From contig NZ_FXYF01000001.1 in the NCBI RefSeq assembly GCF_900184945.1, positions 1-64,000 of the forward strand: a DNA stretch of 64,000 nucleotides, written 5' to 3'. Shown piece by piece: positions 15,449 to 23,307 of the stretch. Each line of letters opens with the position of its first letter. Positions within the stretch are counted from its first letter, which is position 1. The DNA is from Antarctobacter aquimaris. Its GTDB lineage: Bacteria; Pseudomonadota; Alphaproteobacteria; Rhodobacterales; Rhodobacteraceae. The translations under genes and the position numbers were made by a program. The notes below the pieces were generated by a model. The model ran no database searches. It worked only from the letters and a program-made list of their open reading frames with translations, and was not told the DNA's origin.

Positions 15449-16738
15449 ATGAGGACCAGACCCCGCGTCTTGCTGGTGGCGGACGAATGCAACCCGGAAT
15501 GGCCGTCGCTGCCCATCGTCGGGTACAAGTACGCGCTGGAGATCGGCAAGCTGGCGGATGTCACGGTCGCCACCCATGTCCGCAACCGCGAGAACATCGA
15601 AAAGGCCGGGCCCACGGTACCCTTTGACTACATCGACACCGAATGGGTCGCCGCGCCGATGTACCGGCTGGCCCGGATGATCCGCGGCGGCGACGAGGTG
15701 GGCTGGTCCACTTCGATGATGTTCAACTACCTGCCCTACCTCGCCTTCGAACGCGGCGTCTGGACCCGCTTCCGCGACCGGCTGCGCGGCGGCGATTTCG
15801 ACATCGTCCATCGCATCACGCCGATGTCGCCCACGCTGCCCTCGTGGCTGGCGCACAAGGTGCCGCAGCCCTTCGTCATCGGCCCGCTGAACGGCAACCT
15901 CGACTGGCCCGCCGCCTTTGCCGCCGAACAGGCGCGCGAAAAGGAAGGCCTGCGCCGACTGCGCGCCTTCTACAAGTATCTGCCCTATGCCCGCAGCACC
16001 TACGATGACGCGGCGGCCGTGCTCTGCGCGTTTTCCCACACCCGGGCAGACCTGCCCCGGGTCGAGGACGCGCGTATCGTGTCCTTTCCCGAGATCGGTT
16101 TTGACCCGGCGATCTTCCATGCCGAGGGCGCGGCCCCCGCGGGTCAGCGTGGGCCGGATGGCAAGCGGCATTTTCTCTACGCAGGCCGCCTTGTCCCCTA
16201 CAAGCTGCCGGAGCTGCCGCTGCGCGCCTTCGCCGCCTCCGAGACCCTGCGCCGCCACCACCTGCACGTGGTGGGCGACGGCCCCGAACGCGCCCGCATG
16301 GAGACGGTGATCGCCCAGCACGACCTGTCCGGCTGCGTCACAATGCATGGCCGCAAGTCGCAGGCCGATGTGGCCGACATGATGCGCGCCTGCGACGCCT
16401 TCGTCTTTCCCTCGATCCGCGAGCTGGGGGCCGGCGTGGTGATCGAGGCCATGGCCTGCGGCATGCTGATGCTGGTGGCCGACTACGGCGCGCCGGGCGA
16501 CCTGGCCGCCGAGGGGCGCGGCGCGTGTATCCCGCTGGCCCCCTTCGACACCATGGTGGACGGCTTTCGCCGGCAGATGGAGACCTGCGCCGAACATCCC
16601 GCCGACATGGCCGCACCCGCGACCCGCGCCAAGACCTACGCCGACGACAATTACCCCTGGTCTCGCAAGGGCGAAAAGACGCTGGCGGTCTACGAGGCGC
16701 TGCTGGCGGGCCGGACGCTGGACGGGCTGGGCTATTGA
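15449..16738 (+). CDS. Family-4-type glycosyltransferase
   Basis: A 429-aa GT-B glycosyltransferase, starting at MRTRPRVLLVADECNPEW with an AGGAAGGA ribosome binding site, 11 bp after the Wzy-like gene. The donor-binding half begins with FLYAGRLVPYKLPELPLRAF (residues about 230-250), then HVVGDGPERARME, and the E-x7-E region reads FPSIRELGAGVVIEAMACGM (about 315-335). It should add a sugar to a growing polysaccharide repeat unit at the inner face of the membrane; the specific sugar is unknown. The TGA stop overlaps the TTG start of the following GNAT gene, which suggests translational coupling. Confidence 0.83.
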   Translation: MRTRPRVLLVADECNPEWPSLPIVGYKYALEIGKLADVTVATHVRNRENIEKAGPTVPFDYIDTEWVAAPMYRLARMIRGGDEVGWSTSMMFNYLPYLAFERGVWTRFRDRLRGGDFDIVHRITPMSPTLPSWLAHKVPQPFVIGPLNGNLDWPAAFAAEQAREKEGLRRLRAFYKYLPYARSTYDDAAAVLCAFSHTRADLPRVEDARIVSFPEIGFDPAIFHAEGAAPAGQRGPDGKRHFLYAGRLVPYKLPELPLRAFAASETLRRHHLHVVGDGPERARMETVIAQHDLSGCVTMHGRKSQADVADMMRACDAFVFPSIRELGAGVVIEAMACGMLMLVADYGAPGDLAAEGRGACIPLAPFDTMVDGFRRQMETCAEHPADMAAPATRAKTYADDNYPWSRKGEKTLAVYEALLAGRTLDGLGY

Positions 16739-17238
16739 CCGGCTTCACGACATCCCGGCTGACTGTCCGGCCCTGGGAACAGATGCTGGACGATCCCGCC
16801 CTGCGCCCCTCGCTGGAAACCCGCCTCGCCCGGATGCTGACTCCCCTCGTCCTTGCGCACCTGCCATCAGACTTCCCGCCCGGTCACGGCCCGAACGCCA
16901 TGGGCGACTGGATCGCGACACGCCGCGCCCGTGCGCAGGTCTTCGTGGTCGAGCGCGATGCCGACCTGATCGGCCTGCTGTTCCTGTTCCGCCCCGATCC
17001 CGCCTCGACGGACCTGCACCTGGGCTATCTGTTCGCCGAAGAGGCCTGGGGCCAGGGCTATGCCACCGAACTTCTGTCCGGCCTGCTTGCCCAGTTGCGC
17101 CCGCAGGCGCCGCTCACCCTGCGCGCCAGCGTCACCACGGGAAACCCCGCCTCGGCCCGCGTACTGCGCAAGTCCGGGTTCCGCTCCGACAAAGACCAGC
17201 CCGACAAGGGCCTGCTCCGCTTCCACCTGTCCCTGTGA
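16735..17238 (+). CDS. GNAT-family N-acetyltransferase (TTG start)
   Basis: A 167-aa GNAT acetyltransferase. TTSRLTVRPWEQM near the N-terminus is the usual opening strand of RimJ/RimL-like GNATs. LHLGYLFAEEAWGQGYATELL (split about residues 86-106) carries the acetyl-CoA pyrophosphate loop Q/R-x-x-G-x-A/G in the form GQGYAT. ASVTTGNPASARVLRKSGF is the standard helix alpha-4 region. No ATG gives a full fold; TTG at 16735 overlaps the glycosyltransferase stop as TTGA and restores the N-terminal strand, so it was chosen. The likely role is acetylation of an amino sugar or protein; the substrate is unknown. It converges on the serine-acetyltransferase-like gene. Confidence 0.75.
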   Translation: MTGFTTSRLTVRPWEQMLDDPALRPSLETRLARMLTPLVLAHLPSDFPPGHGPNAMGDWIATRRARAQVFVVERDADLIGLLFLFRPDPASTDLHLGYLFAEEAWGQGYATELLSGLLAQLRPQAPLTLRASVTTGNPASARVLRKSGFRSDKDQPDKGLLRFHLSL

Positions 17239-17320
17239 TCCGATTGACGCGTCCGCCGGGACAGGCACGGGTCTGTTTGCTGGTGACTCCCGAAGCGGGA
17301 CCTGCCGTCAGGCGCACGAC

Positions 17321-17809
17321 TCACCCGCCCGAAATCACCCGCGCCGGAACCCCCGCCACCGTCGCCCCGGCGGGCACGTCGCGCGTCACCACCGCGTTGG
17401 CACCAATCACCGCGTGATCGCCCACCGTCAGCGGCCCGATCAGCTTGGCCCCCGCGCCAACGTCCACATGCCCCCCCAGCATCACCGGCCCGGCCAGCGT
17501 CACCTGATGGAACAACATGCAGTTCACGCCGATCCTGGCATCGGGGTGAACGATGATCCCCGTCGGATGGGTCAGCCGCAGCCCGCCGCCGATCTCCGTT
17601 GTCAGGTGCAGTTCGCTCTGGCACATCAGCGACCAGAACCGGTGATTGAGCACCCAGTAGCGCGCCACGAACCGCCCCACCGGCCCGCGCCCGCGCCACG
17701 CCTGGTAGCGCCGCACCGCGCGGATCATCTTCTTGCCCGGCTCCCAGAACCGCTCGATCCGCTCGCGCGACCAGTCCGGAACGCTGGCCGAAATCTCCGT
17801 GTCCACCAT
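17321..17809 (-). CDS. Serine-acetyltransferase-like left-handed beta-helix acyltransferase
   Basis: A 162-aa hexapeptide-repeat protein. The C-terminal 100 residues (GGGLRLTHPTGIIVHPDARIG, then MLFHQVTLAGPVMLGGHVDVG, each read in segments) form left-handed beta-helix coils ending in GANAVVTRDVPAGATVAGVPAR, as in CysE/VatD-type transferases. The catalytic-type histidines are HPTGIIVHP and FHQVTLAG. It is much shorter than CysE (about 270 aa) and lacks its N-terminal helical domain, and it sits among polysaccharide genes. O-acetylation of a glycan residue is therefore more likely than cysteine synthesis, although that is inference. It lies alone on the minus strand, divergent from the acyltransferase-3 gene. 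Confidence 0.75.
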   Translation of the reverse strand: MVDTEISASVPDWSRERIERFWEPGKKMIRAVRRYQAWRGRGPVGRFVARYWVLNHRFWSLMCQSELHLTTEIGGGLRLTHPTGIIVHPDARIGVNCMLFHQVTLAGPVMLGGHVDVGAGAKLIGPLTVGDHAVIGANAVVTRDVPAGATVAGVPARVISGG

Positions 17810-17959
17810 TCCGCGTCCATTGTCTGCAAACTGCCATATTCCTGCCCCGAAATGCGGTATCCTAAGGAAATTGGCAACACTCTGAGATCAGACTATCCCA
17901 AAACCAGACCGCCCGGAAACCGGACGGCCCAAGACCCCGGAGAACCCGGAAGGACACAG
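17810..17959 (+). promoter_or_regulatory. Divergent promoter region before the acyltransferase genes
   Basis: A 150-bp gap, noticeably AT-richer around 17820-17900. A possible sigma-70-type pair on the plus strand is TTGGCA (17871-17876), 17 bp, TATCCC (17894-17899); the -10 match is poor, so this is tentative. A good ribosome binding site (GGAAGGA, 17948-17954) precedes the small upstream ORF rather than the acyltransferase itself. Confidence 0.3.
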
Positions 17960-18001
17960 ATGACGGCCCCGCCCGCCGGACGAGGACATCGCAAGCCATG
18001 A
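17960..18001 (+). CDS. 13-codon upstream ORF overlapping the acyltransferase start
   Basis: The peptide reads MTAPPAGRGHRKP. Its ATG is 5 bp after a strong GGAAGGA, and its TGA overlaps the acyltransferase ATG as ATGA. The acyltransferase itself begins MTAPPHSPLP, so the first five residues are repeated. There is no Shine-Dalgarno sequence directly before the acyltransferase ATG. Either this is a coupling leader peptide, or it is the trace of a small duplication of the start region. Translation is not proven. Confidence 0.4.
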   Translation: MTAPPAGRGHRKP

Positions 18002-20049
18002 CCGCGCCGCCGCACAGTCCGCTCCCGTACCGGGGCGACATCGACGGGCTGCGCGCCATCGCCGTCCTGGCGGTGGTGCTTTATCATTTCGGCCTGCCGC
18101 TGTCGGGCGGCTTTGCCGGGGTCGATGTCTTCTTTGTCATTTCCGGCTTCCTGATCGGCGGCATCCTCTGGCGCGAATACGATGCGACCGGGCGCGTCAG
18201 CTTGGCCAACTTCTACCTGCGCCGGTTCCGCCGCCTCGCCCCGGCCTTCTTCACCATGCTGCTGGTGACCACCGCCGCCGCCTGGATGATCCTGCTGCCG
18301 TTCGAATTCCGCGAATACGGTAAGGGTGTCATCGCCGCCACGGTCTACCTGTCCAACGTGCTGTTCTTCCGCCAGGCCGGCTATTTCGACACCGTGTCCG
18401 AGGACAAGCCGCTGCTGCACACCTGGTCACTGGCGGTGGAGGAGCAGTTCTACATCGTCGTGCCGGTGCTGATGGTCCTGCTGGCGCGCTGGCGCTGGGG
18501 GCTGGTCGGCGCGCTGGGCGCGGGCTGGGCGCTGTCGCTGGCCGCCTGCATCCTGGTGACGCCGCATTCGCCCACCGCCACCTTCTACCTGTTCCCCTTC
18601 CGCGCGTGGGAACTGCTGTCCGGCGTTCTGCTGGCGATCTGGGGGCATGAGACGGGGACCAGGTGGCGCGGCCACCCGGCGCTGTCCTCGGTCGGGCTGG
18701 TGATGGTCGGTGCCTCGCTGCTGTTCATCCCGGCGGGGCCGACGTTTCCCGGGGTGCTCGCGATCCCGCCGGTGCTGGGCACGCTGCTGTTGCTGTCGTC
18801 AGGCACGGGGGCCAACGCGGTCAACCGGCTGCTGACGCTGCCCGCGATGCGCTTTTTCGGGCTGATCTCCTATTCGCTCTACCTCTGGCACTGGCCGGTC
18901 TACACGCTGGCCACCTACCTGCGCGGCGCGCTGGACCCGTTGGAAACCCCGCTGTGGATGGCGCTGTCCGTCCTGCTGGCCTGGCTGTCGTGGCGCTTTG
19001 TCGAACAGCCGGTGCGCCATGCGCGCAGCCTGCGGCCCGCCATGGTGCTGGGCGGCATGGTGCTGGCCTCCGGCGCGGCGCTGGCGGTTGGCGGCTGGCT
19101 CTACGTCAAGGACGGGCTGCCCGGCCGCTTTGGACCCGAGGCGCGGGTCCACATCGCCGCATCGGGCGACTTCCTGCAGGATTTCAGCCGCTGCCACATC
19201 GCGCAAAGCCTGCCGCTGGACGGGCTGGAGGTCTGCCCGATCGGACCGGACGGCCCGCCGCGCGTGCTGGTCTGGGGCGACAGCCACGTCCGCGCCATGA
19301 AGGAGGGGCTGGACCTCGCCGCGCAGGAGGCCGGGGTGCCTGGCATCATTCTGTGGCGCGCGGGTTGCCCGCCGCTGTTCGACCTCCGCAAGGTGGAAAA
19401 CGCTGCCACCCCCGCGCAGGATGCCGCCTGTACCCAGGCCAACCTGCAAATCCGCCAGGCGCTGCCCCGGCTGGACAGCGTCGAATCCGTGCTGCTGATC
19501 GGCCGGTGGAGCTATTATGCCACCGGCATGGGGGTCGGGCTGAACGCCCATGACCGCATCGCCCTGCATCCGACGACCGGGCCGGTGAACGCCCAGCAGC
19601 AACAGGCGCAATTGCTGACAGCCGCCGCGCGCGCCACGGTGGCCGAGCTGCACCAGTGGGTCGACCGGGTGATCGTGCTGCGCCAGCCGCCCGAGATCCC
19701 GCTCTATGACAGCCGCCGCGCCGCGCGCGAGGCGGCGCATGTCGGCATGCCCCTGGCCGCTGTTCCAGTGACAGAGAGCGCGGTGCCTGCCGACGCCATC
19801 GTGCTGCGCGCCGCGCTGTCGGACGCACCCTGGGTGCCGCTGGCCGAGGAGGGGCAGATCACCTTCCTGGATACCTGGCCGTTCCTCTGCGCCGAGGGCA
19901 CTTGTTCCGTCGTGCATGACGGCGTGGGCCAGTATTTCGACAACAACCACCTGACCAATGCCGCCGCCCTGCGCATCCGCGATGTGCTGCGCCCGGTGTT
20001 CGCCCCGTTGCCGAATGAGACGGCGCACAGCGGGGCCTCTGACCGATGA
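17998..20049 (+). CDS. Acyltransferase-3 family membrane protein with C-terminal SGNH domain (OafA-like)
   Basis: A 683-aa protein. Residues about 10-375 form the ten-helix acyltransferase-3 domain, with RGDIDGLRAIAVLAVVLYHF (catalytic-type histidine), GVDVFFVISGFLI and HTWSLAVEEQFY. Residues about 400-683 form a periplasmic SGNH-hydrolase-like domain, with the nucleophile block VLVWGDSHVRAMKEG and the C-terminal D-x-x-H pair in YFDNNHLTN. Such two-domain enzymes O-acetylate surface polysaccharides, lipid A or peptidoglycan, carrying acetyl groups across the membrane. The start overlaps a 13-codon upstream ORF, and the stop overlaps the GMC oxidoreductase gene (ATGA). The acceptor is presumably the glycan made by this locus. 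Confidence 0.88.
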   Translation: MTAPPHSPLPYRGDIDGLRAIAVLAVVLYHFGLPLSGGFAGVDVFFVISGFLIGGILWREYDATGRVSLANFYLRRFRRLAPAFFTMLLVTTAAAWMILLPFEFREYGKGVIAATVYLSNVLFFRQAGYFDTVSEDKPLLHTWSLAVEEQFYIVVPVLMVLLARWRWGLVGALGAGWALSLAACILVTPHSPTATFYLFPFRAWELLSGVLLAIWGHETGTRWRGHPALSSVGLVMVGASLLFIPAGPTFPGVLAIPPVLGTLLLLSSGTGANAVNRLLTLPAMRFFGLISYSLYLWHWPVYTLATYLRGALDPLETPLWMALSVLLAWLSWRFVEQPVRHARSLRPAMVLGGMVLASGAALAVGGWLYVKDGLPGRFGPEARVHIAASGDFLQDFSRCHIAQSLPLDGLEVCPIGPDGPPRVLVWGDSHVRAMKEGLDLAAQEAGVPGIILWRAGCPPLFDLRKVENAATPAQDAACTQANLQIRQALPRLDSVESVLLIGRWSYYATGMGVGLNAHDRIALHPTTGPVNAQQQQAQLLTAAARATVAELHQWVDRVIVLRQPPEIPLYDSRRAAREAAHVGMPLAAVPVTESAVPADAIVLRAALSDAPWVPLAEEGQITFLDTWPFLCAEGTCSVVHDGVGQYFDNNHLTNAAALRIRDVLRPVFAPLPNETAHSGASDR

Positions 20050-21599
20050 CCTCCCTTTTCGAGACCACGTGGGATGCCGTCGTCATCGGCGCCGGCATGG
20101 GCGGCGGCACGCTGGGCCGCGCGCTGGCCGAGGCGGGCATGCAGGTGCTGTTCGTCGAGAAGGGGCCGGAGGGCCTGCGCAGCGAACGCAACGGGCTGTC
20201 CGAGATATTCGTCCCCGAGGCGCGCGCGGTGCGCGGTCTCTGGCCCGATCCGCTGCACGTCACGCTGGACGGGGTCGAAAGCAGCTTTTTCCCGCCGCTG
20301 GGCACCGGGCCGGGGGGCAGTTCGGTGTTCTACGCCGCGACGCTGGAGCGCCCGGCGCGGCACGACCTGGACGACCTGCCCGGACAGCCGCACCCCACCG
20401 GCGGCTGGCCGGTGAGCTATGACGCAATGCGCCCCTGGTACGATGCCGCCGCGCACCTGTTCAAAGTCAGCGGCACGCCCGACCCGCTGTCACCCGAACC
20501 GCCGATGCCGCTGCGCGAACCGCCGCCGCTGAAACCGGCCGAGGCCGCGCTGACCGACAGCCTGCGCGCCGCCGGGCTGCATCCCTACCGCAGCCACACC
20601 GGCATCGCCCATGTCGAAGGCTGCGAGAATTGCCTGGGCCGCAAGTGCCCGAAGGTGTGCAAGATGGACGGCCGGTCCGCCGGGGTGGAGCCGGCGCTGG
20701 CCACCGGCAATGCCCATCTTCTGACCGGGGCCGAGGTCACGCGGCTGGTGACCGACGGCCGCCAGATCACCCATGCCGAGGTGCGCATCGGCGGTGAGAC
20801 CCGGCAGCTCCGGGCGCGCCGCTATGTCCTCGCTGCCGGGGCGCTGCATTCGCCGCGCCTGCTGCTGGCCTCCGCTTGCGAGGAATCTCCGAACGGTCTT
20901 GCCAATGGCTCGGGCCTCGTCGGGTGCAACCTGATGCTGCACGTGGACGAACGGTTTGCCCTCTGGCCGAAACGTGGCACGCCGGACACCGGGGCGACCA
21001 AGGCCATCGCCTTTCGCGATTTCTACCACCGCGAGGACATGCGCCTGGGGTCGGTCCAGGCCATGGGCATCCGGGCGAACTATGGCGAGATGGTGCATTT
21101 TTTGAAACGGATGCTGGCGCTGCGCGGGCTGTCACGATTCGACCTGCTGACGCGGCCCGCCGCCGCCGTGGCGCATGGGCTGCTGGGCCACGCCCATATC
21201 TTCGTCGGGCTGATGGAGGACTTCCCCTATGCCCACAACCGCGTGCTGCACGACCCGGCGCAGCCGCACCGGCTGGCCGTCACCTACACCCTGTCGGACG
21301 AATTGCGCAGTCGGCGCAAGGCGTTCCGCAAGGTGCTGCGCCGCGCCCTGCGCGGGCACCGCCACCTGTTCCTGTCGATGACGCCAGAGCTGAACTGGGG
21401 CCATCCCTGCGGCACGCTGCGCTTTGGGCATGACCCTACGACCTCGGTCACACGCGCGGACGGGCGGGCGCACGAGGTCGATAACCTCTGGGTGGCCGAT
21501 GCGTCCTTCATGCCGACCTCGATGGGGGTGAACCCCAGCCTGACCATCGCCGCCCACGCGCTGCGGGTGGCGCACCTGATGCTGGAGGACCGTGGATGA
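20046..21599 (+). CDS. GMC-type FAD oxidoreductase with a four-cysteine motif
   Basis: A 517-aa flavoprotein of the glucose-methanol-choline family. The FAD dinucleotide fold is AVVIGAGMGGGTLGRAL (residues 11-27), LGTGPGGSSVFYAATLERP is the second FAD motif, RYVLAAGALHSPRLLL is signature 2, and SMGVNPSLTIAAHALRVA near the C-terminus carries the catalytic-type asparagine region. C193, C196, C201 and C205 (CENCLGRKCPKVC) form an unusual cluster that could bind iron-sulfur or zinc. It should oxidise an alcohol or sugar hydroxyl. It is coupled by ATGA overlaps to the acyltransferase upstream and the SDR downstream, so it probably makes or modifies a glycan or lipid precursor; the substrate is unknown. 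Confidence 0.82.
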   Translation: MTSLFETTWDAVVIGAGMGGGTLGRALAEAGMQVLFVEKGPEGLRSERNGLSEIFVPEARAVRGLWPDPLHVTLDGVESSFFPPLGTGPGGSSVFYAATLERPARHDLDDLPGQPHPTGGWPVSYDAMRPWYDAAAHLFKVSGTPDPLSPEPPMPLREPPPLKPAEAALTDSLRAAGLHPYRSHTGIAHVEGCENCLGRKCPKVCKMDGRSAGVEPALATGNAHLLTGAEVTRLVTDGRQITHAEVRIGGETRQLRARRYVLAAGALHSPRLLLASACEESPNGLANGSGLVGCNLMLHVDERFALWPKRGTPDTGATKAIAFRDFYHREDMRLGSVQAMGIRANYGEMVHFLKRMLALRGLSRFDLLTRPAAAVAHGLLGHAHIFVGLMEDFPYAHNRVLHDPAQPHRLAVTYTLSDELRSRRKAFRKVLRRALRGHRHLFLSMTPELNWGHPCGTLRFGHDPTTSVTRADGRAHEVDNLWVADASFMPTSMGVNPSLTIAAHALRVAHLMLEDRG

Positions 21600-22360
21600 C
21601 CTTGATCACGCCGCAGGACGGTTTCGTCATCGTGACCGGGGCCGGATCGGGTCTGGGCCGGGCGCTGGCGGTGCAGCTGTGCCAACAGGGCTTTACCGTG
21701 GCCGGCACCGGCCGCCGCGCCCAGGCGCTGGCGGAAACGGCGGACCTGTGCGGCGCAGGGTTTGATCCGATCCAGATGGATGTGGCGGATTTCGACGCGG
21801 TGGCGCGGGGCTTTGCCGCGCTTATCGAACGCCACGGACCGCTGGCGCTGCTCATCAACAACGCCGCCGTCTACCCAAGGCGCGACCTGCTGGCCGAGAC
21901 GCCGGAGAGCTTCTGGCAGGGCATGGCGATCAACCTGGGCGGGGTCTACGCCTGCTCATGGCACGCGCTTCAGAACATGGCGCCGCGCGGCGAGGGGCGC
22001 ATCCTGAACGTGGCCAGCTACGCCGACATTGCCCCGCTGCCCGCCTCGGCCGCATATTCGGTGTCCAAGGGCGCGGCGCGGGTGCTGACGCGGGCCATGG
22101 CGGCCGACCTGTTCGACCGTTTTCCCGGCATCGTCATCGGCGACTGGCTGCCCGGCGCATTGGCCACGCAGATGGGTATTCCCGAAGGGCTGAAGCCCGA
22201 GGATGCCGCCCGCTGGGGCGTCAAACTGGCGCTGATGCGCGACCCGGCGCTGAACGGCACCGTATTCGAGCGCGACATGGAACTGCTGCCGCCGCGCGGG
22301 CTGAAGCGCAAGCTGAAGGATGCGCTGATGCTGCGCCGCCCGCGGCCCCGGCGACTGTGA
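21596..22360 (+). CDS. Short-chain dehydrogenase/reductase
   Basis: A 254-aa classical SDR. The NAD(P)-binding motif TGAGSGLGRAL is at residues about 14-24, the structural NNAA motif is in LLINNAAVYPRRDL, the catalytic serine lies in LNVASYADIAPL, and the Y-x-x-x-K pair is in AAYSVSKGAARVL (about 155-167). It probably reduces a carbonyl or oxidises a hydroxyl. Coupled by ATGA overlap to the GMC oxidoreductase, the two may act in sequence, for example in an oxidation-reduction epimerisation, which is inference. It ends 3 bp from the convergent WecG-like gene. Confidence 0.85.
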   Translation: MTLITPQDGFVIVTGAGSGLGRALAVQLCQQGFTVAGTGRRAQALAETADLCGAGFDPIQMDVADFDAVARGFAALIERHGPLALLINNAAVYPRRDLLAETPESFWQGMAINLGGVYACSWHALQNMAPRGEGRILNVASYADIAPLPASAAYSVSKGAARVLTRAMAADLFDRFPGIVIGDWLPGALATQMGIPEGLKPEDAARWGVKLALMRDPALNGTVFERDMELLPPRGLKRKLKDALMLRRPRPRRL

Positions 22361-22363
22361 CCG

Positions 22364-23128
22364 TCAGTTGCGCCTTTCGCTGAACCGCAGCAGCAGGGCG
22401 CGGATCGTCAGCTCGGGCAGGATCAGCCCGCATTTCAGGTAGCGCAGGGCCAGGCGGCGGGGATCGGACATCATCCGCCAGACCCATTCCAGCGCCAGCC
22501 TGCGCATCCACATCGGCGCGCGTTTCTGCGTCCCGGCAAAGAAATCCAGCCCTGCCCCGATCGAAGCAAAGCCGACCTCGGGCGCGATCCGCCGGCCCGT
22601 CGCGGCAAAGGTCTCCTGCTTGGGCGCGCCCAGCGCGACAAAGCACAGCCGCGCGCCGGAGGCCGCGATCTCGCGCAGCATCGACTCGGCCTGCTGTCCG
22701 GAGGGGTCGAACCCCATCGGCGGGGCAATCCGGCAGACTACGTCGAGGTCGCGCACCTCGCGTTCCAGGTACTCGGCCGCGGCCTCCAGCACCGCCGCGC
22801 TGGAGCCGAACAGCGCCACCGTCACCCCCTGCCCGGCGGCGATCCGCGACAGCGGCAGGATCGCCTCGGAGCCGGGGATCAGCGCCACGGGCCGGCCGGC
22901 CAGCCATGACAGCCAGACGATCGGGTTGCCATCGGCCACGACAAGGTCCTGCGCCTGGTAGATGGCGCGGAATCTCTCGGAGTTTCGCAGCTTGACGACG
23001 TGATCGAGGTTGATGGTGGCCAGGGCAAAGCCCGAGCGGCGGGCAAAGCGTTCCCGCACCCGCGCCTCCAACACAGCCCATGTCGGCACGTTCACGGTGA
23101 TCGTGTCGTCGCCAATCCGGAAGTCCAT
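22364..23128 (-). CDS. WecG/TagA/CpsF-family glycosyltransferase (GT26)
   Basis: A 254-aa GT26 enzyme starting at MDFRIGDDTITVN. Characteristic blocks are ALATINLDHVVKLRNSERFR (residues about 33-52), DLVVADGNPIVWLSWLAGRP with the catalytic-type aspartate, the VALFGSSAAVLEAAAEYL nucleotide-binding segment, and LCFVALGAPKQETFAATGR (about 155-173). The C-terminal basic amphipathic tail is typical of the membrane-associating appendage of TagA. GT26 enzymes add a (often N-acetyl-mannosamine-type) residue to an undecaprenyl-linked sugar early in polysaccharide assembly. It is alone on the minus strand, tail-to-tail with the SDR and divergent from the MocA-like gene. Confidence 0.87.
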   Translation of the reverse strand: MDFRIGDDTITVNVPTWAVLEARVRERFARRSGFALATINLDHVVKLRNSERFRAIYQAQDLVVADGNPIVWLSWLAGRPVALIPGSEAILPLSRIAAGQGVTVALFGSSAAVLEAAAEYLEREVRDLDVVCRIAPPMGFDPSGQQAESMLREIAASGARLCFVALGAPKQETFAATGRRIAPEVGFASIGAGLDFFAGTQKRAPMWMRRLALEWVWRMMSDPRRLALRYLKCGLILPELTIRALLLRFSERRN

Positions 23129-23307
23129 TGCAGCACCTGCTCCCCCGCGGGCAGGCATACCGCGCTTTTGTCAATTGTTGAGTGCCCTTTCGACCACACA
23201 TTCACATTTTCGGGGCCACTGATGCCGCACTGCCGCTAAAAGCCGAGAGGGGGTCGAAATCTGGCCGCTTTTGTTCGATCAAGATCGCAGGGAATTGCAG
23301 GCAGGCC
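23129..23307. promoter_or_regulatory. Divergent intergenic region between wecG-like and MocA-like genes
   Basis: A 179-bp gap with AT-richer patches (TTTTGTCAATTGTTGAG near 23167-23183 and CACATTCACATTTTC near 23201-23215). It must hold promoters for both directions. No regulator site was recognised. Confidence 0.4.
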
